Shown: positions 46,627 through 58,072 of the stretch, piece by piece
Numbering within the stretch: the stretch's first letter is position 1
Layout: each line of letters begins with the position of its first letter
Origin: Gracilaria domingensis
Taxonomy: Eukaryota > Rhodophyta > Florideophyceae > Gracilariales > Gracilariaceae
Assembly (NCBI GenBank): GCA_022539475.1
Contig: VCMS01000253.1
Location: 1-64,000, forward strand
DNA length: 64,000 bases
Direction: 5' to 3'
The notes under the pieces: generated by a model
The model's database searches: none
What the model was told of the DNA's origin: nothing
Seen by the model: only the letters and a program-made list of their open reading frames with translations
Position numbers and translations under genes: made by a program

Positions 46627-47839
46627 CGCAGAGGTATATTCTCTGCTGGACGTGGCTGAATTTTTGAGTCAGACTTTGACGTGTCTTGCTCCTCTGATTT
46701 TCTCTAAGTCATGCGAGTCGGTAGAGTAGTAGAAGAAAGGCTTCGACCAAGAAAAAGAGCCAAAAAGGACTGAGGTGTTTTGTTTGTGACAGCTGTGTCG
46801 GAGACGTGTGAAACAACGGGGGATGCTGGTGTTTGAGTTATCGCTTTTTGGCGTATCCGGAACACAGTAACTCGTTGGGGAGAATTCGAATGCCCATAGA
46901 TATTGGTAGCAGCGCGATGGATACGCGAAGGTACGGACGGGACGACGGCAGCTCGGCAATGACATGCAGCTTCGAGTGTTGGGTTGCAAAGGTAACCGTT
47001 CAACATATAATTTGTAACTCCTTTCAGGGACTTCGTTTTCGCGTTTTCACGCGGCCATATCTCTTCCAATCTTGCTCCAATTCACAAACCTCTAAGTTGT
47101 CTACAAAGCCATATGTCTTAACTTGCTACGGCCTGAGTTTAGCAGGAACTGGCTCCCTGCTTGTAGAGGAAGACAAATGTTTGTACACCTCGCCAAATGC
47201 ACCCAAAAACAAGGTTGTATATAATTCGCAACACGTGCTCCGCGCACTTCAATAAAACAAAGGCTCATAGACTTATTGAGAAACTAATCTCCTTGAGCTG
47301 AAGAATGACAAAAGAGTGCTACTGTTGTGCTGCGCTGACGGCCATAATTACTGGCGTCGAGAGGTTACCAACCGTTTCCACCACGACTTCTTAGTTTTGA
47401 ACATTGTGCTCTAAACCGGTGGTGACATCGTTGAGCTCTAAAGTATGCTCTGGGGGGGTGTATAATATGATTACAAGCTTATTGTGAAGCCGAGACATAG
47501 GGATCATATATATATAATCTGGGAAGAAAGTAATTAAGTGCAATGCGCAGGAGAGAAGTTGTGCGCTAAGCGTTTGACTTTCTGAACGCCCTCTTTGTCG
47601 AAAGTGGGGCTGGGAGCATCAGTTTTGAAACTCCGATCTATATGCAAAACTGCAAATTATGTGTTGAACAGTTACAAGTAGTTGCAGCCCAAGCTTACAC
47701 CACGGCGAGACGTCAGTTTCCCATCATACAGAAAAATTACACGTGGATTCCTCGAGGTTTAAATTATGGATCCATCCTTTTCATGTTTCTGGTCACCATT
47801 CTACACCGATTCTGCTCGAGGTGATAGTCTGCACAGGAT
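46627..47839. other. Divergent spacer between Sec23-like gene and next gene
   Basis: A 121-codon minus-strand ORF (47069-46704) could be a 5' exon of the Sec23-like gene. A G9-10 run lies at about 46492-46502, just before this stretch. Otherwise AT-rich sequence with a tatatatataat stretch near 47508. Confidence 0.35.
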
Positions 47840-48784
47840 GTGTCATACTCTCGAATGTCGAGTCGTTATGCGGTACTCGATATACCATTGGTACGTCTAT
47901 CCAAGTGCATTGAGAAAGCAACAGTCTGGTTTCTTGGACTTCTTTATGGAGAACAAGATGATGGAGCTCAACGCACTACCATTTTGCCCAAGCTCGGTGA
48001 AATAATTCATCTATGGGTCAGTGATTTATTGGCGGTCGATTATCCGGCCGAAGAGGCTGAGGACATTTTTTCCGCCTTCTCTAAACTTGTTCAGGCGGAG
48101 GATGTCCCTAAATTAGTCAACTCGTCTGTGGTACCGATTTCAGATGTGGACAAACTCATCCATGCTCACTGGGTTCGGGCTGCCCGCAACATGATTGATC
48201 TTCCTTTACTTCCGGCAAAACCAATGGAGACAGCTATTGATGCTCTCACTGTAACTCTGAAGCTTCTCGACTGCATTGCTGCCAAGGACAATCGACGTTC
48301 TGCAGCTGCAAATACAGCCCCTGGGCATCTCATCTTCTCTACATTACGTGTCATGATTTCCACAGATAACCAAAATCAGCATCCTTCAGATATTCGCGCT
48401 CTATGCGAACAGTCTATATCTCATTCGCGTCGTACCGGACGGTCTGAGAACGAAGCAAAGTTATTCTCATCTGTTGTCAATCATGTGTTGCCTTTGATTC
48501 GCGCCGCTATCAAGGTTGAACTCAGCTCCTTTAATGTACCTTACAGCGTACATGAAGTAGCTCCAACTTCGCATGTGTTACACAGCCTGTTGTGTGAGGT
48601 AAATGAGGACAAGCTAAATGAGACAGCTGAAGAAGTCCTTCCGATCTTGTACGACCTCGTTGAGAGTGTCAAGGAATCAATACGAGTACAGTCTTTTCAT
48701 TCCGTATCCTTTCTATCTTCCCGTTTGTCTTTTTCTGTCATGGCACCGGCACGTACTTCAAGATCGCTCCAAGTTGAAGACTAA
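47840..48784 (+). CDS. Unknown helical protein (314 residues)
   Basis: Uninterrupted ORF of helical, Leu/Val-rich segments such as PKLGEIIHLWVSDLLAVDYP, ETAIDALTVTLKLLDCIAA, NHVLPLIRAAIKVELSSF and ETAEEVLPILYDLVESVKES, which suggests an alpha-solenoid (HEAT/ARM-like) or helical-bundle protein. No catalytic motif and no membrane span. The last 40 residues (after about 48690) look less natural, so the true 3' end may use another frame or an intron. It is transcribed away from the Sec23-like gene and is cargo of the giant transposon. Confidence 0.5.
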   Translation: MSYSRMSSRYAVLDIPLVRLSKCIEKATVWFLGLLYGEQDDGAQRTTILPKLGEIIHLWVSDLLAVDYPAEEAEDIFSAFSKLVQAEDVPKLVNSSVVPISDVDKLIHAHWVRAARNMIDLPLLPAKPMETAIDALTVTLKLLDCIAAKDNRRSAAANTAPGHLIFSTLRVMISTDNQNQHPSDIRALCEQSISHSRRTGRSENEAKLFSSVVNHVLPLIRAAIKVELSSFNVPYSVHEVAPTSHVLHSLLCEVNEDKLNETAEEVLPILYDLVESVKESIRVQSFHSVSFLSSRLSFSVMAPARTSRSLQVED

Positions 48785-49240
48785 GCCGATCCATTCGCGA
48801 GGAGAAGCCTACTTCAAGTCGGTATCCAACGTGAAAGAAGTCGTAGTGCGTCATATGCAGGCTCGATGTGGCCACTCAGTTTCAAATGTCCAAGGCCAGT
48901 CACGGATCATTGATGCCAAGGCTGCTATAGAGTTGTCAACATTTGTTTCACCTCTTTAATTAATTTTCAAAGTGAGAAAACGTCAATCAAAAGTTATCCT
49001 AATGGCGCCAACGCGCCATGCATTCGCGGACGCTGCCGCCGCTGGCACGCTACTGCTCAGTGAGCGCCCCAAATGAGCAGATCCGCATTTGGCAAAGCCG
49101 TTCCCCTGTCTACGTCGCCAATTTGAGCCATAGTGGTCTTCTATCAAACTCAAGTGGCAAGCCATTTTCCGCAGTGACCAGCGCTTATTACTGTCGAATA
49201 TATATCTTTTTATGCCTACATCTTCCGGCCTGGACATATG
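48785..49240. other. No gene seen
   Basis: Short overlapping ORFs on both strands. A GC-richer patch at 49.0-49.1 kb may be another captured fragment, but nothing is recognisable. Confidence 0.3.
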
Positions 49241-51860
49241 AAATGGCCAATGGTTCATCACAACGGACTTCAACGAAAGACCTGGACGATAGCGCCGCCG
49301 AGCACATGGAAGGCATTACTGCTCCTCCAAAGTCACCAGCGGATACGAACCCTTCGGCAGCAAACACAGCTTCCGATAAAGAAATGGAAAAATTGGCGTG
49401 GAATGACAGCACTACACTGAAGCAACATGAAATTACATGACCCGACACTAATGCTATGCCTCCTGGACATTTACAAGCGCCGTCTACCATGGTTATACAT
49501 CCTAAGCAGGCAGCCATAATAACCTCTGAAACCAATTCCTACTCTTGTGATAAACCAACGCTGGGCACAACACCCAGCAAACCATCCGCTGCTCCATCCC
49601 AAACACCGATGAACAAGCAAAACAGCGACTCGGCGGAAGATAACCGCAATACGGCAGCCGTGAAACCACCTGCACAGGAACTACCAAACGATGAACACAA
49701 TTCACGTCACCAAAACGACGACGAACAAGCCAAACAACGCCTCGAAGAGACCGACAACGAGCGAGCGTCATCGCACATTTTAGTCGCCATGATCGAGGCA
49801 GAGGGTTCTGTTCTAAATTAAGCTCCCGATTCTTCAAATAGTACGGAACGAGAGCACCAACCAGCGTCTAATACTGCTGCCTGTCTTTCCAGTTCTGATA
49901 AACCAGAACCCAGTTCAACGGAGCCCCAAAGCATGAAAAGGTATGGAAACCTAAGAGATGCAGAAGGCCCTGCAGATTACTTTAAGCACGTTGAATGACG
50001 AGAAAGAGCCACCACTTGGTCAAACGGGAACCACTGCTAGCGGGAGGCAACACTCTGGGAGCAAAGCAAACCAGAGCGCTCAACAGGAGTTTCCGAGTTC
50101 TCCACAACATTCATCGAAGGGCCAGGTTGAAGACCTTATGAGAACAGACTCAATACCTGAAAAGGATTCCGGGACGCGTCAAGGGCAAACTGTGGTCAAA
50201 GATGATGTAGAAGACACACAGAAAGCAAAGAAAATTGAAGATGGTTTGTCAGAAGCAAAACTTGCTGAGAAAACGGAGTATTTGTTTTCAACTGAGCACG
50301 GGGAGGATATCGAATAATGAAGACGGCACAAGGGAAGCTGGTGCAGTTGGAAACGCAGAGAGCTCCAGTAATGAGGAGCCAAACAATTCAGGAAAAGAAT
50401 CCGTTGCAGACGTTGACAATCCTCTTGTTTTAGATCCCAAGCTCCATGACATGAACGCAGGCAATACAAAAACTGGAGACCTGCAAGACGGAGTCGAAAA
50501 GAGAGAGAATGATGGAGGCATGCCGGCAAGCGCTGGAGATGAACCGTCTAATTCGAAACTAAATGCAGTACCCGCAGTTGAGAAAACAGAACCCATGGAA
50601 GAAGCACCAGCTTCAGAACAAGCTGCATCGCTAATAGAGATAGGTTCAGCTAACCAGGAAACGGAATCGATCGCAAAGGAAGTAAAGGCGGGAGAGAGGA
50701 AACACTTTTGAAAATATTAAGACACTTGCTTGAAAGATTCCGATAGCGGTAGTAAGACGGGCAACAAGATTTCTGAAGATGTTGAATGGCAGGAAGTACG
50801 CCATCGAGGGATTATATTGGTCTAGAGAAAAGCGGAGAATGAGAATACGGCGAACAACAAGAAGTCGCGAAAGAATGTTCGCAAAGCTTTACAATCCCGG
50901 TTTCTGAGGACGAGGAGCACGAGTAGAGGACGAGCACCCGATTCTTCGTTTGATTCTAGCGGAATGCAAGATTCCACACCTCAGGAAGTCGGAAAGGCCC
51001 CTATTCAGAAATCGTCTGATACTGCCTCTCAGGCTTCAAAAGGAAAGGAAGGTGGTGTTCCAGAGAGTGATGGCCTCCGTCCTGTCATGGAAGCCAAGGA
51101 GTTGACAATGAGAGTAGCAAACGCCGTGTTTGTGACCGAATACCAGCTTGGTGAGCCGAAGATTGCTAGACTCAAAGAAAAGGAATTGCTTCCGTTCGCG
51201 CGTCTGACTTTCAAGGATAAGAACTTACAATCGAGATCAGCTACGGGCCTACTGTTTCGCCTATGGAGTGGAGCGGAGAAAGAAGACGGAGATGGAAGTT
51301 GATATGGCCCACTATCTGTCATATTGGAATCGCGGAAAACCAGGATTTGCTCTACACGAATATGTGCCCTCTAGCGGTCGCATTATTGATAAAGACGAAT
51401 TCTTCGTGAATCGCAGCTCGCAACCGAATCAAAGTGCAGCCTCCTTGGCAGGGACTTCGTACGGTGGAGTCGATGCAAACAGACGTTTCGATCCCTGGGG
51501 CAGTCGGCGTCTGGTAAATACGCAGACAAAGAAAGTGGTGCTAGGATGCATGGAGGCGGATCTGGGAATCTCCAGACGTCTCCGTCGACTCCATCAGCAG
51601 CGAACGAAAACAGAAGTGCATGACCTCGAAGCACACCTACAAGGCTACCGAGAGGATTTGGCACGTCCTTCAAGCAAAGAGTGCATGCAAGACAGGCAGG
51701 TGCAAAGTTCAAGGCGGCAGACAACGGGGTTGGCGGTACTATCGTAAACTTTGTCGAGAATGCAGCCGCATACTTTGAAAGAAAGGATACAGCGGAGGTC
51801 ATAGCGGACCAAACTAAGTCTTTTGAGACATATCAGTTCAACGTGGACCCCCTCAGGTGA
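49241..51860 (+). pseudogene. Long disordered protein with a folded C-terminus, interrupted
   Basis: Starts MANGSSQRTSTKDLDDSAAE and runs through about 1.6 kb of Glu/Lys/Ser/Thr/Pro-rich disordered sequence with stops and frame changes (for example near 49440, 49820 and 50317). A more ordered C-terminal region follows: AKELTMRVANAVFVTEYQLG, LLPFARLTFKDKNLQSRSAT, FALHEYVPSSGRIIDKDEFF, and finally IVNFVENAAAYFERKDTAEV in another frame, ending near 51860. I do not recognise the family. It is the last gene before the right end of the giant transposon, a position where CACTA elements can carry an accessory gene. It may also be cargo. Confidence 0.4.
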
Positions 51861-52832
51861 CAATGCTGGATTGAAAGCCTATTGTCCAGAAACCAGAACA
51901 GGGTCAGGTTAGATGTGCAACGAAACTGCATCTATCAGCCCGTACCGCCCATGTCTTTGACACGTAATAGAGCGTCAATGCGATCCTGACGCATCTGCAG
52001 ACTACCCAATATGAGTTCATATTTCTATTGAACTCAAAAAATTAGAATTATTCGCCTTGCACGAGCTATAGAAAATTTATTCAAATTATACTAAAAATGA
52101 TGTACTTCTTGACATTCTATTGAGAAATTAATGAGAAATAGTTCCGCCTGGGTCAGTAGGCTCTCTTATGCACTTGTCAAACACTGTGCGCCCTGACATT
52201 ACTTTCTCGGTCTCCTACCTTGCACAGTTTATGCAGCACTATAATCCGTAACACTGGAGAGCCGCCAAGAATGTTCTGAAGTATGTGCTTAGCACCTCGA
52301 AGACAGCGGATGTGTACCGCTATGTAGAGGAAACTAAGCTCGAAGAAGCATCTGATGCGGACTTTGCAGGTGACAGGGAGGATAGAAAGTCTACTAGCGG
52401 CTTCGTGTTAACATATGGTGGTGGCTCTATTTCATGGAGTTTTAAGAAGCAGACCGTAGTTGCTCAATATACGCTTAAGGCAGAGTATGTGGCCATCTCA
52501 TTCGCAGTTCGAGAGGGAGTATGGCTCCGAAGGCTTTTTAACGAACTGCTTGAACGTGACGATAAGTCTTTGGACATACTCGGGGACAATCAGGGAATGA
52601 TTACGCTAAGCAAGGATGAAGTCATCAACGAGCCCACGAAGCATATAGAGGTGAAGTACCATTTGGTGAAGCATGTAGTTGATTGCGGTCAAGTCTCGAT
52701 TGGCTACCGCAAGAGCAGCGAACTGGCAGCGGACCTCTTTACGAAGGCGCACGTAGGACATAAGCACAGGCGACTTTGCGAAATGTTTGGAATGATGATA
52801 CTTAGTCGTGATTAGATCGGAACGAGAGGGAG

Positions 52833-53197
52833 TGTTGTGAAACTTTAACCGCTGATAAGATCCGAAGTGGAACCTTGCAGTCGTTTGTGACAGTAGGGAC
52901 AAACGGCTTGGGAGCACCACTGTCGTCAGAATAGTACAGCCACATGCTGCGCTTGTCCTGTCAGAGCGGTACGTTCAAATCGCAGCAACGTTCCAAATCT
53001 AGTCAATACAGCGCAAGCCCAAACGAATGTTGGAAGCAAACATAGTCACAGAACCAAAAAATTGAATATGTTCTGTCACTATTGCGCTGGAAACTGGTAG
53101 GATAAAAGTAGCACGCGATCAGTAAACATCTAGAGGGAGAGAAATCCTCTCCAACCTTCTTTGACTCCAGCCTAGACGCCTGTACTACCTTTCAACA
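52833..53197 (+). repeat. 3' LTR of Copia fossil
   Basis: Begins TGTTG, ends CAACA and is followed by the gcacc target duplication. It directly follows the RNase H part. Confidence 0.9.
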
Positions 53198-53436
53198 GCA
53201 CCTTGGATTTTCAGAGATCCATTGGACATATCTTCGTGCATCATAGGAATCTCTTTGGAATAGTTTCTGTATATCTAAAGGACATGTAAAGGGCATCAAT
53301 TAGGCGCATCCAACGGGTGCCACGGCATATCACTCAGGTATCCTGGATGCCCATAAGATATGCGATTGATATCTCATAGATTTCTTAAGTTTTCATCCGA
53401 TGGACATTCATTGCGCATCAGTTTATCTTGCAGGGA
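53198..53436 (+). repeat. Repeat family A, right half of split copy
   Basis: Starts with the gcacc target duplication directly after the 3' LTR. It then aligns with the second half of the intact copy (tcttcgtgcat, gacatgtaaagggcat, ttttcatccgatggacat). Confidence 0.8.
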
Positions 53437-53841
53437 TCTTCGGAAACAATGTCACGAAGAGTGGGCCGCTGTTCACTCTTCGCAGACAGTGATGAGCTGA
53501 TAGTTGTACGCAAATTAGTCGTTGCAAAAGCACCAAATTCAATAAATGACTAAACCTGGAAAAGATATAAAATAGCACGCGCTGAAGCTAACGCGACAAT
53601 AACGTCTACATGTAATGTGACGTGGAAGTCACTTCAGCACAGGTCAAAAAGATAGCTACAGCCTTATGATGATAAGAACATTCGTGAAATGAAGATGAGC
53701 GCTTTGTGGGCGAGGGCGTGGAGATGAACGAGCTTTTGAGTGTTAAGACGGACGAACGAAAGGATTTAAAAGTTCAAGCTACTACGTCAAGTACTAAGTA
53801 GTGAGACAGAGAAACGAGAGAACCAATTTCAGAAGAATCAG
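53437..53841. other. No gene seen
   Basis: AT-rich spacer between the split repeat and the Harbinger relic. No repeat partner or ORF was noticed. Confidence 0.45.
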
Positions 53842-54080
53842 CTAAAGGAAAGGATGGGTGCCTTCCTCCAACCGAAAGAATAAAAAGATGCCATCCGGAG
53901 AAACGAATGCTTGGGATTTAAGGCAATGGATCCCTATATGTCCACTGCAGACACCATTCGACATACCATGGTCACTTGAACATGCTATCTTGACGTTAGC
54001 GCCATCAATAAAGCCAATGTAGTTATCGAAAGCATCTGCTTCGTTCGTTGTGGTCAGCGCAAACATAGCGGCTTTTCCAG
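53842..54080 (-). pseudogene. PIF/Harbinger (DDE_Tnp_4) transposase fragment
   Basis: A 74-codon stretch contains NYIGFIDGANVKIACSS, the IGfiDGTnv box with the first catalytic Asp. It is followed by GHIGIHCLKSQAFVSPDGIF, matching the family's kgr(k/r)gysQnvq..cD-type stretch (SGHKRvHCLKfQ, PDGlf). Only this core piece survives. The start of the domain and the later Asp/Glu residues are absent nearby. It is a relic of a separate DNA transposon. Confidence 0.7.
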
Positions 54081-54424
54081 AAGTATGCTAGTGGAGCAAT
54101 CGGAACATAAAAGATGCGGTCTTCTATCCGAACACAGATCAAGGGTTTCTTCTTATATTTGGCTTAAATTTTGGTGCGTTATTTTTTAACAATGTTTTAT
54201 TTTCCATACTTTAACAGGTTGTGATAGGAATAGAAATAATATGCATGTAATGAGCGGAGGTTTTATCATATGCCTGTTTCGATCTATGTTAAAAAACGAA
54301 TTACACTGGCTTGTAGACTTGTTCCCCTTCTTATATCTTGTTTTAAACGAATTTCTGACATGCACCGCATGTCTCTCAGGTTGAAAAATATATATTCCAA
54401 GCAAGCGGATAATATAAGCTGCTT

Positions 54425-54690
54425 ACCCAGCAAAAACTCATGCACTCAAATTTAATTCGAATGTCATACGACTTTCACTTTTTGTTCCGTCAACTTTCAT
54501 TCAGCCGGGTCGTGCGTCATTATGTCCTCATTGCATCGAAATCTACTGAGATTCTATTGAAAGCAAGGTTTCTAAAAAATTCAATCCATTGAAGATGCCT
54601 TGAGCATTTACAAAACTTTGCTTAGATACAGAAAAGCAAATGAATATTCAACGACGAAAACTTTTCCCTGGGTTATGGTACAAGAGAACG
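54425..54690 (+). repeat. Repeat family C, copy 2
   Basis: Direct-orientation partner of 19500-19775, with shared ttcgaatgtcatacgacttt and gtcgtgcgtcattatgtcct. Confidence 0.65.
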
Positions 54691-55424
54691 TTCATGTTTC
54701 GGCGATGATGAGAAATTTTCAGGTGCGAGGACTTTAGAATTTCACAGATAAATTTTGTGCTGAAGTACTAGGTTAGTAGAAGAGCAGAGATCTGTCGCTA
54801 CTTTCGAATGTAGCGTTTGATAACTGTAAATGACTCTCTTTTCTTGCATCTCTACGATTCATGATCTGCGCCACATATGTTCGCGGTTGATGAGTCGTTT
54901 TCACGTAGCGAGCGTACACGATTCCTTACAAATTGCAATGACCTCAGCTTCTGTTTTGAGAAAAAATAAGTTTTCATTTTTGTTTACAGAGAAGGAGAAT
55001 TCTGTTGTTTGCTTTCCCTGTTTTTGCATAAGAAGCCTATTTTGGCTATGGATCGCGTCGTATCAGCTATCGCATTACGCAATCTCTTGCCATGCACTCG
55101 TGTTTCCAAATTTCTCTACGCATATACTAGCGAATAACAAGGTAAGAACTACGTTTCTGGTGTCACCGTTATCTGCGTGAATGGTAAAATGATCTTAAAA
55201 GATACGGGGCAAATGAGAAAATGCGCACAGACGGAGAGCAAAAGACCACGAACAGTTCAAGGTGCTTCTAAAGCCGCATTACATGGGTTGGAGTGGATCA
55301 GCCGTGGGCCTTGAGGAAATTCCTGTCAATAAGACTTGCTGTGGTGGGTTCTAGAACAGCTAGGTTTTTACCAGGTACGGCAACCATGGTGATTTGGGTG
55401 CGCTATGTATTGTATGTCTCTGGT
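54691..55424. other. No gene seen
   Basis: AT-rich spacer. A 116-codon plus ORF (54830-55180) is Phe/Ser/Ile-rich and not convincing. Confidence 0.4.
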
Positions 55425-55830
55425 GCACGATTTCAAGTGTTTAATTTATCCCTGTTTCGTACCAAATTCTGATGTATGCCTTATCTTTGTAATATCTAAG
55501 TCGTTTGCATGGCTGGTTTATGAATGATGGTTCAGATACAACAGACACAGTGCCAATCTCAAAAAATTACTTTGTTTTGTTATGTTACATTTGCCATCAA
55601 CAGAAATACATTAGGCCCTGATGCGATACATTTGCGCTATATATATGATTCATATACTACATTGTGTCGAACGAAGCACAGCGTAGTCACCCAAACCCCT
55701 ATCAGACATAAAGCGTACACACACCATCCAAATCCTCACCTGCGCAACTAATGTAGTGCGAGAGAGGTGTAATAACAATGTTGATAAGGATTTACACCAC
55801 TGGGTGGGAATGATCAACACTGGCTTTATA
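55425..55830 (-). repeat. Repeat family B, copy 2
   Basis: Reverse-complement partner of 18440-18805. It shares acgctgtgcttcgttcgaca-type and ttgagattggcactgtgtct-type segments on the complement. Confidence 0.65.
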
Positions 55831-56599
55831 TCGAACTGCATCGAGTCTCAGAGATGAGGGAGCGCTATAGGAACCGCACTGGTTACGGGGTAATCATATC
55901 CCATGGAAACTCTTTTCCGCACTTCTCGTTATTTTGAACGTTCTGGGAATTTGATTCGCAATTGTTGGGTAAACTGGACTGAAGACCATGAAGAGAATGA
56001 AAAAGCTTCAAAATCAGGTTAGACATTGTGGCGACTTCAATCGTTTTTAACACGTGTACTTTTCATCCCCGGTTTAAAGAACTTTCCAAGTGGTTGCACG
56101 TTTGAAACGTGTTCGTGGTTTTGAAGGAATGAAAGCCAACTTCATCACCCTACAGCTGCTTCATGGTTTCAGACGCAGCAGCTAACACTAACACGTCAGA
56201 GAAGTCTCGACATACTTCTACATTCAAGCCAATACCGTGATGGTCACCGGTGTCAATCAGCACCCTCTCCGTGCCACACAGCCTCCATAAAAACTGAAGC
56301 CTCACAACGAAGTATGACGCGCCACGGTGAACATTTGGGTGGTCATCGGATGTTGGTATGACGGGCGTTTATCTTTCTCTACCTTGTGCAGTGCTTCGAT
56401 ACAAGACGTCAACATGCCCTACAAGCGTAACTGGACTCGCAACCTCAAACCGACGCGCTAATAAAGGAAGCGCAGAACTGTCCAAAAATGAATGTAGAAC
56501 ATTTCTCTTCTTCGTGCATTGGGCATGCGCGTGACGCTGGAAAAGAAGCATGCTTTTTTGTCGTTAACGAAGGACTCTTGTCTTTTCACGAAGCCAGAG
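55831..56599. other. No gene seen
   Basis: Spacer before the pogo-type relic. It may contain that element's left end but I found no inverted repeat. Confidence 0.35.
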
Positions 56600-57640
56600 C
56601 TTAATTCAACCTCCCAGTTTCTTCAACATCTTACTGGATCCATCGAATCAAATGTTTCCACCAGACTGCTGGATCCAAACGACTTGCATTGACCGACACC
56701 GAAGAAGAGCATATAGTAGAGTCCTCAACCATTATTGCAATACTTGAAAGCAAATAACAAGAAACGACTTAAAAAGTCGCAGTTCAATTCTTGGTTCAGT
56801 TTTCCCCACTTCAATGACAGCAGGAGCTGCGCTTCAAGAGTAGGCGTCCAGGTGACGATTGTTGTCGGGCCTTTCAGGCTCTACATGAAAACGTAATCAT
56901 GTATCGCAAGGTGCCCGTTCCAGATTCGCGGATACATATAATGAAAAATGCAGAAGTACTCAAAACTTATCTCGAAAAGATACCAGAAGCGATACAGACT
57001 TACAACATAGACCGTCGCAGACTCCTCAACGTAGATGAGACATGCGTTTTGCTTGGAAAAGGAGGCAAAGAAATACTGAGCACTTAACATTGAGTTTCCA
57101 TCGGAGATATTCCCGAAAGTCAGGAAGCTTCTTTCAAGAACACCTCTCGCGTTTCCTGTCTTCCCTGGATATCTAGAGAGGGTACTGAAATTAATCCAAT
57201 GTTAGTGTTAAAAGGATCCAGAATGCGCACGCATACAACAAGTAGGGCGGCCAGAATGAACCCATTCATGAAGTATTGCGTCGTGGTACACTACTTGCGG
57301 CTCAGAAAGATGTTGCCGGGTTTGACGCGAACAATTTCTATCAGTGAGTGACTCAAGTTGTCGCCAACGTGAAAGAACTTCGAGCGCATTGGCGCCATGT
57401 TATGCTCATGTATGATGGCTACCGTAGTCATATGTCCGTTATTGGTTTTGAACTCTTCAGATGCAAACTTGTTATCAACTACATTCTGCCTGTGGATGAA
57501 ATATACTTCTCTTAAACTGCTCGCGTCATGCGTGTCTCTCCTGCCGGTGTTCAACAGAGATTTAGATGTCTTTGACATTTCTAGATGTCTTTGACATGTG
57601 CCATTTGATACCTTAGCCTGTTGGAAGTCCATGATTCGAG
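56600..57640 (+). pseudogene. Pogo/Tigger (DDE_1) transposase relic
   Basis: Segments in family order: LALTDTEEEHIVE and SRRPGDDC..AFQALHENV (CENP-B/HTH end); EAIQTYNIDRRRLLNVDETC, the NxDET box with the first catalytic Asp, and LLGKGGKEIL; INPMLVLKGSRM; and MLMYDGYRSHMS, standing for the D-G-H-x-S-H box with the second Asp and Tyr replacing His. The frame is broken, including TAA and TGA just after the first Asp region (about 57085-57093), where CAA and CGA would fit. Dead element. Confidence 0.7.
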
Positions 57641-57646
57641 AGAATA

Positions 57647-58072
57647 TTAGAAGCAGTTTCGTGCAAACATATCTTGGTCCAGTAGATCAAACTCATTAGA
57701 TGGGAGACAATGAAAGGCGAACTGAGTGGTGCACTGTATGATGTAGATCCGGAAATCGGATTTAGCGTTTTCGAGGGAATAGCTGTCCGAGGACGGACAA
57801 AAGCTAAGAAGGGGGTTCTGTAAGATGTTGAGTCGCTCACGTTGGAATGGCGGCACTGTAAGAGAACCCTTTCTACGGAAAGTGTCGTTGTAGTAGACAA
57901 AGTAGCAGTAGTAGTCTAGTTGTATGCCAGTGGCAACTAGTGCCCAGCGATCGATAAGTCGTAAACGTGTATTTAGGCGCCAGACTAGATATTGTTTTCT
58001 GCAATCTCGGCCCTGACCACCACGACAGGAAACAAAGGTCCTTTCTATTAGGTTCTTCATCTTGTTTGCCAT
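57647..58072 (-). CDS. Hypothetical 141-residue ORF
   Basis: Minus-strand ORF starting MANKMKNLIERTFVSCRGGQ and ending LLDQDMFARNCF. Composition is plausible for a protein, but there is no motif, and a second open frame overlaps it. It may be chance or the remains of an element. Confidence 0.25.
   Translation of the reverse strand: MANKMKNLIERTFVSCRGGQGRDCRKQYLVWRLNTRLRLIDRWALVATGIQLDYYCYFVYYNDTFRRKGSLTVPPFQRERLNILQNPLLSFCPSSDSYSLENAKSDFRIYIIQCTTQFAFHCLPSNEFDLLDQDMFARNCF

Larger units (their letters stand above)
25389..52152. mobile_element. Giant CACTA-like DNA transposon (about 26.8 kb) with cargo
   Basis: Both ends carry the perfect 11-bp inverted repeat CCCAGGCGGAA. They lie exactly where the Copia reverse-transcriptase region stops and resumes. 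Flanks are TTA (25386-25388) and TCA (52153-52155), compatible with a 3-bp target duplication carrying one change, and 3 bp is the size typical of CACTA elements. Octamer TCAATAGA occurs near the left end (25481, 25493; variant at 25413) and as TCTATTGA near the right end (52024, 52116), like the inverted subterminal repeats of CACTA elements. Inside, a minus-strand Tnp2-like transposase lies nearest the left end. Several other genes and a DIRS-type element make up the rest. TIRs do not begin with CACTA, so the exact family (for example Plavaka-like) is open. Confidence 0.75.
21097..53197 (+). mobile_element. Copia-type LTR retrotransposon fossil, split by nested insertions
   Basis: Ty1/Copia order is clear: gag with a CCHC-like knuckle (about 21.5-22.25 kb), protease (WYLDSGA near 22.9 kb), GAG-pre-integrase and integrase (23.3-24.1 kb), reverse transcriptase (24.6-25.4 kb), then RNase H (52.16-52.8 kb, with DADFAGD and PTKHIEVKYH). 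It is bounded by LTRs of about 365 bp and a 5-bp target duplication, gcacc (21092-21096 and 53198-53202), inside a family-A repeat. Two DNA elements have inserted: a 408-bp MITE and the giant 26.8-kb transposon. The element is broken in many places, more than half a dozen. The LTRs differ at roughly one site in ten by eye, so the insertion is old. Confidence 0.9.

Noticed and set aside
25389-52152. Gap or misassembly as the explanation for the split Copia
   Set aside because: The break points carry a perfect inverted repeat and subterminal repeats, which misassembly would not create.
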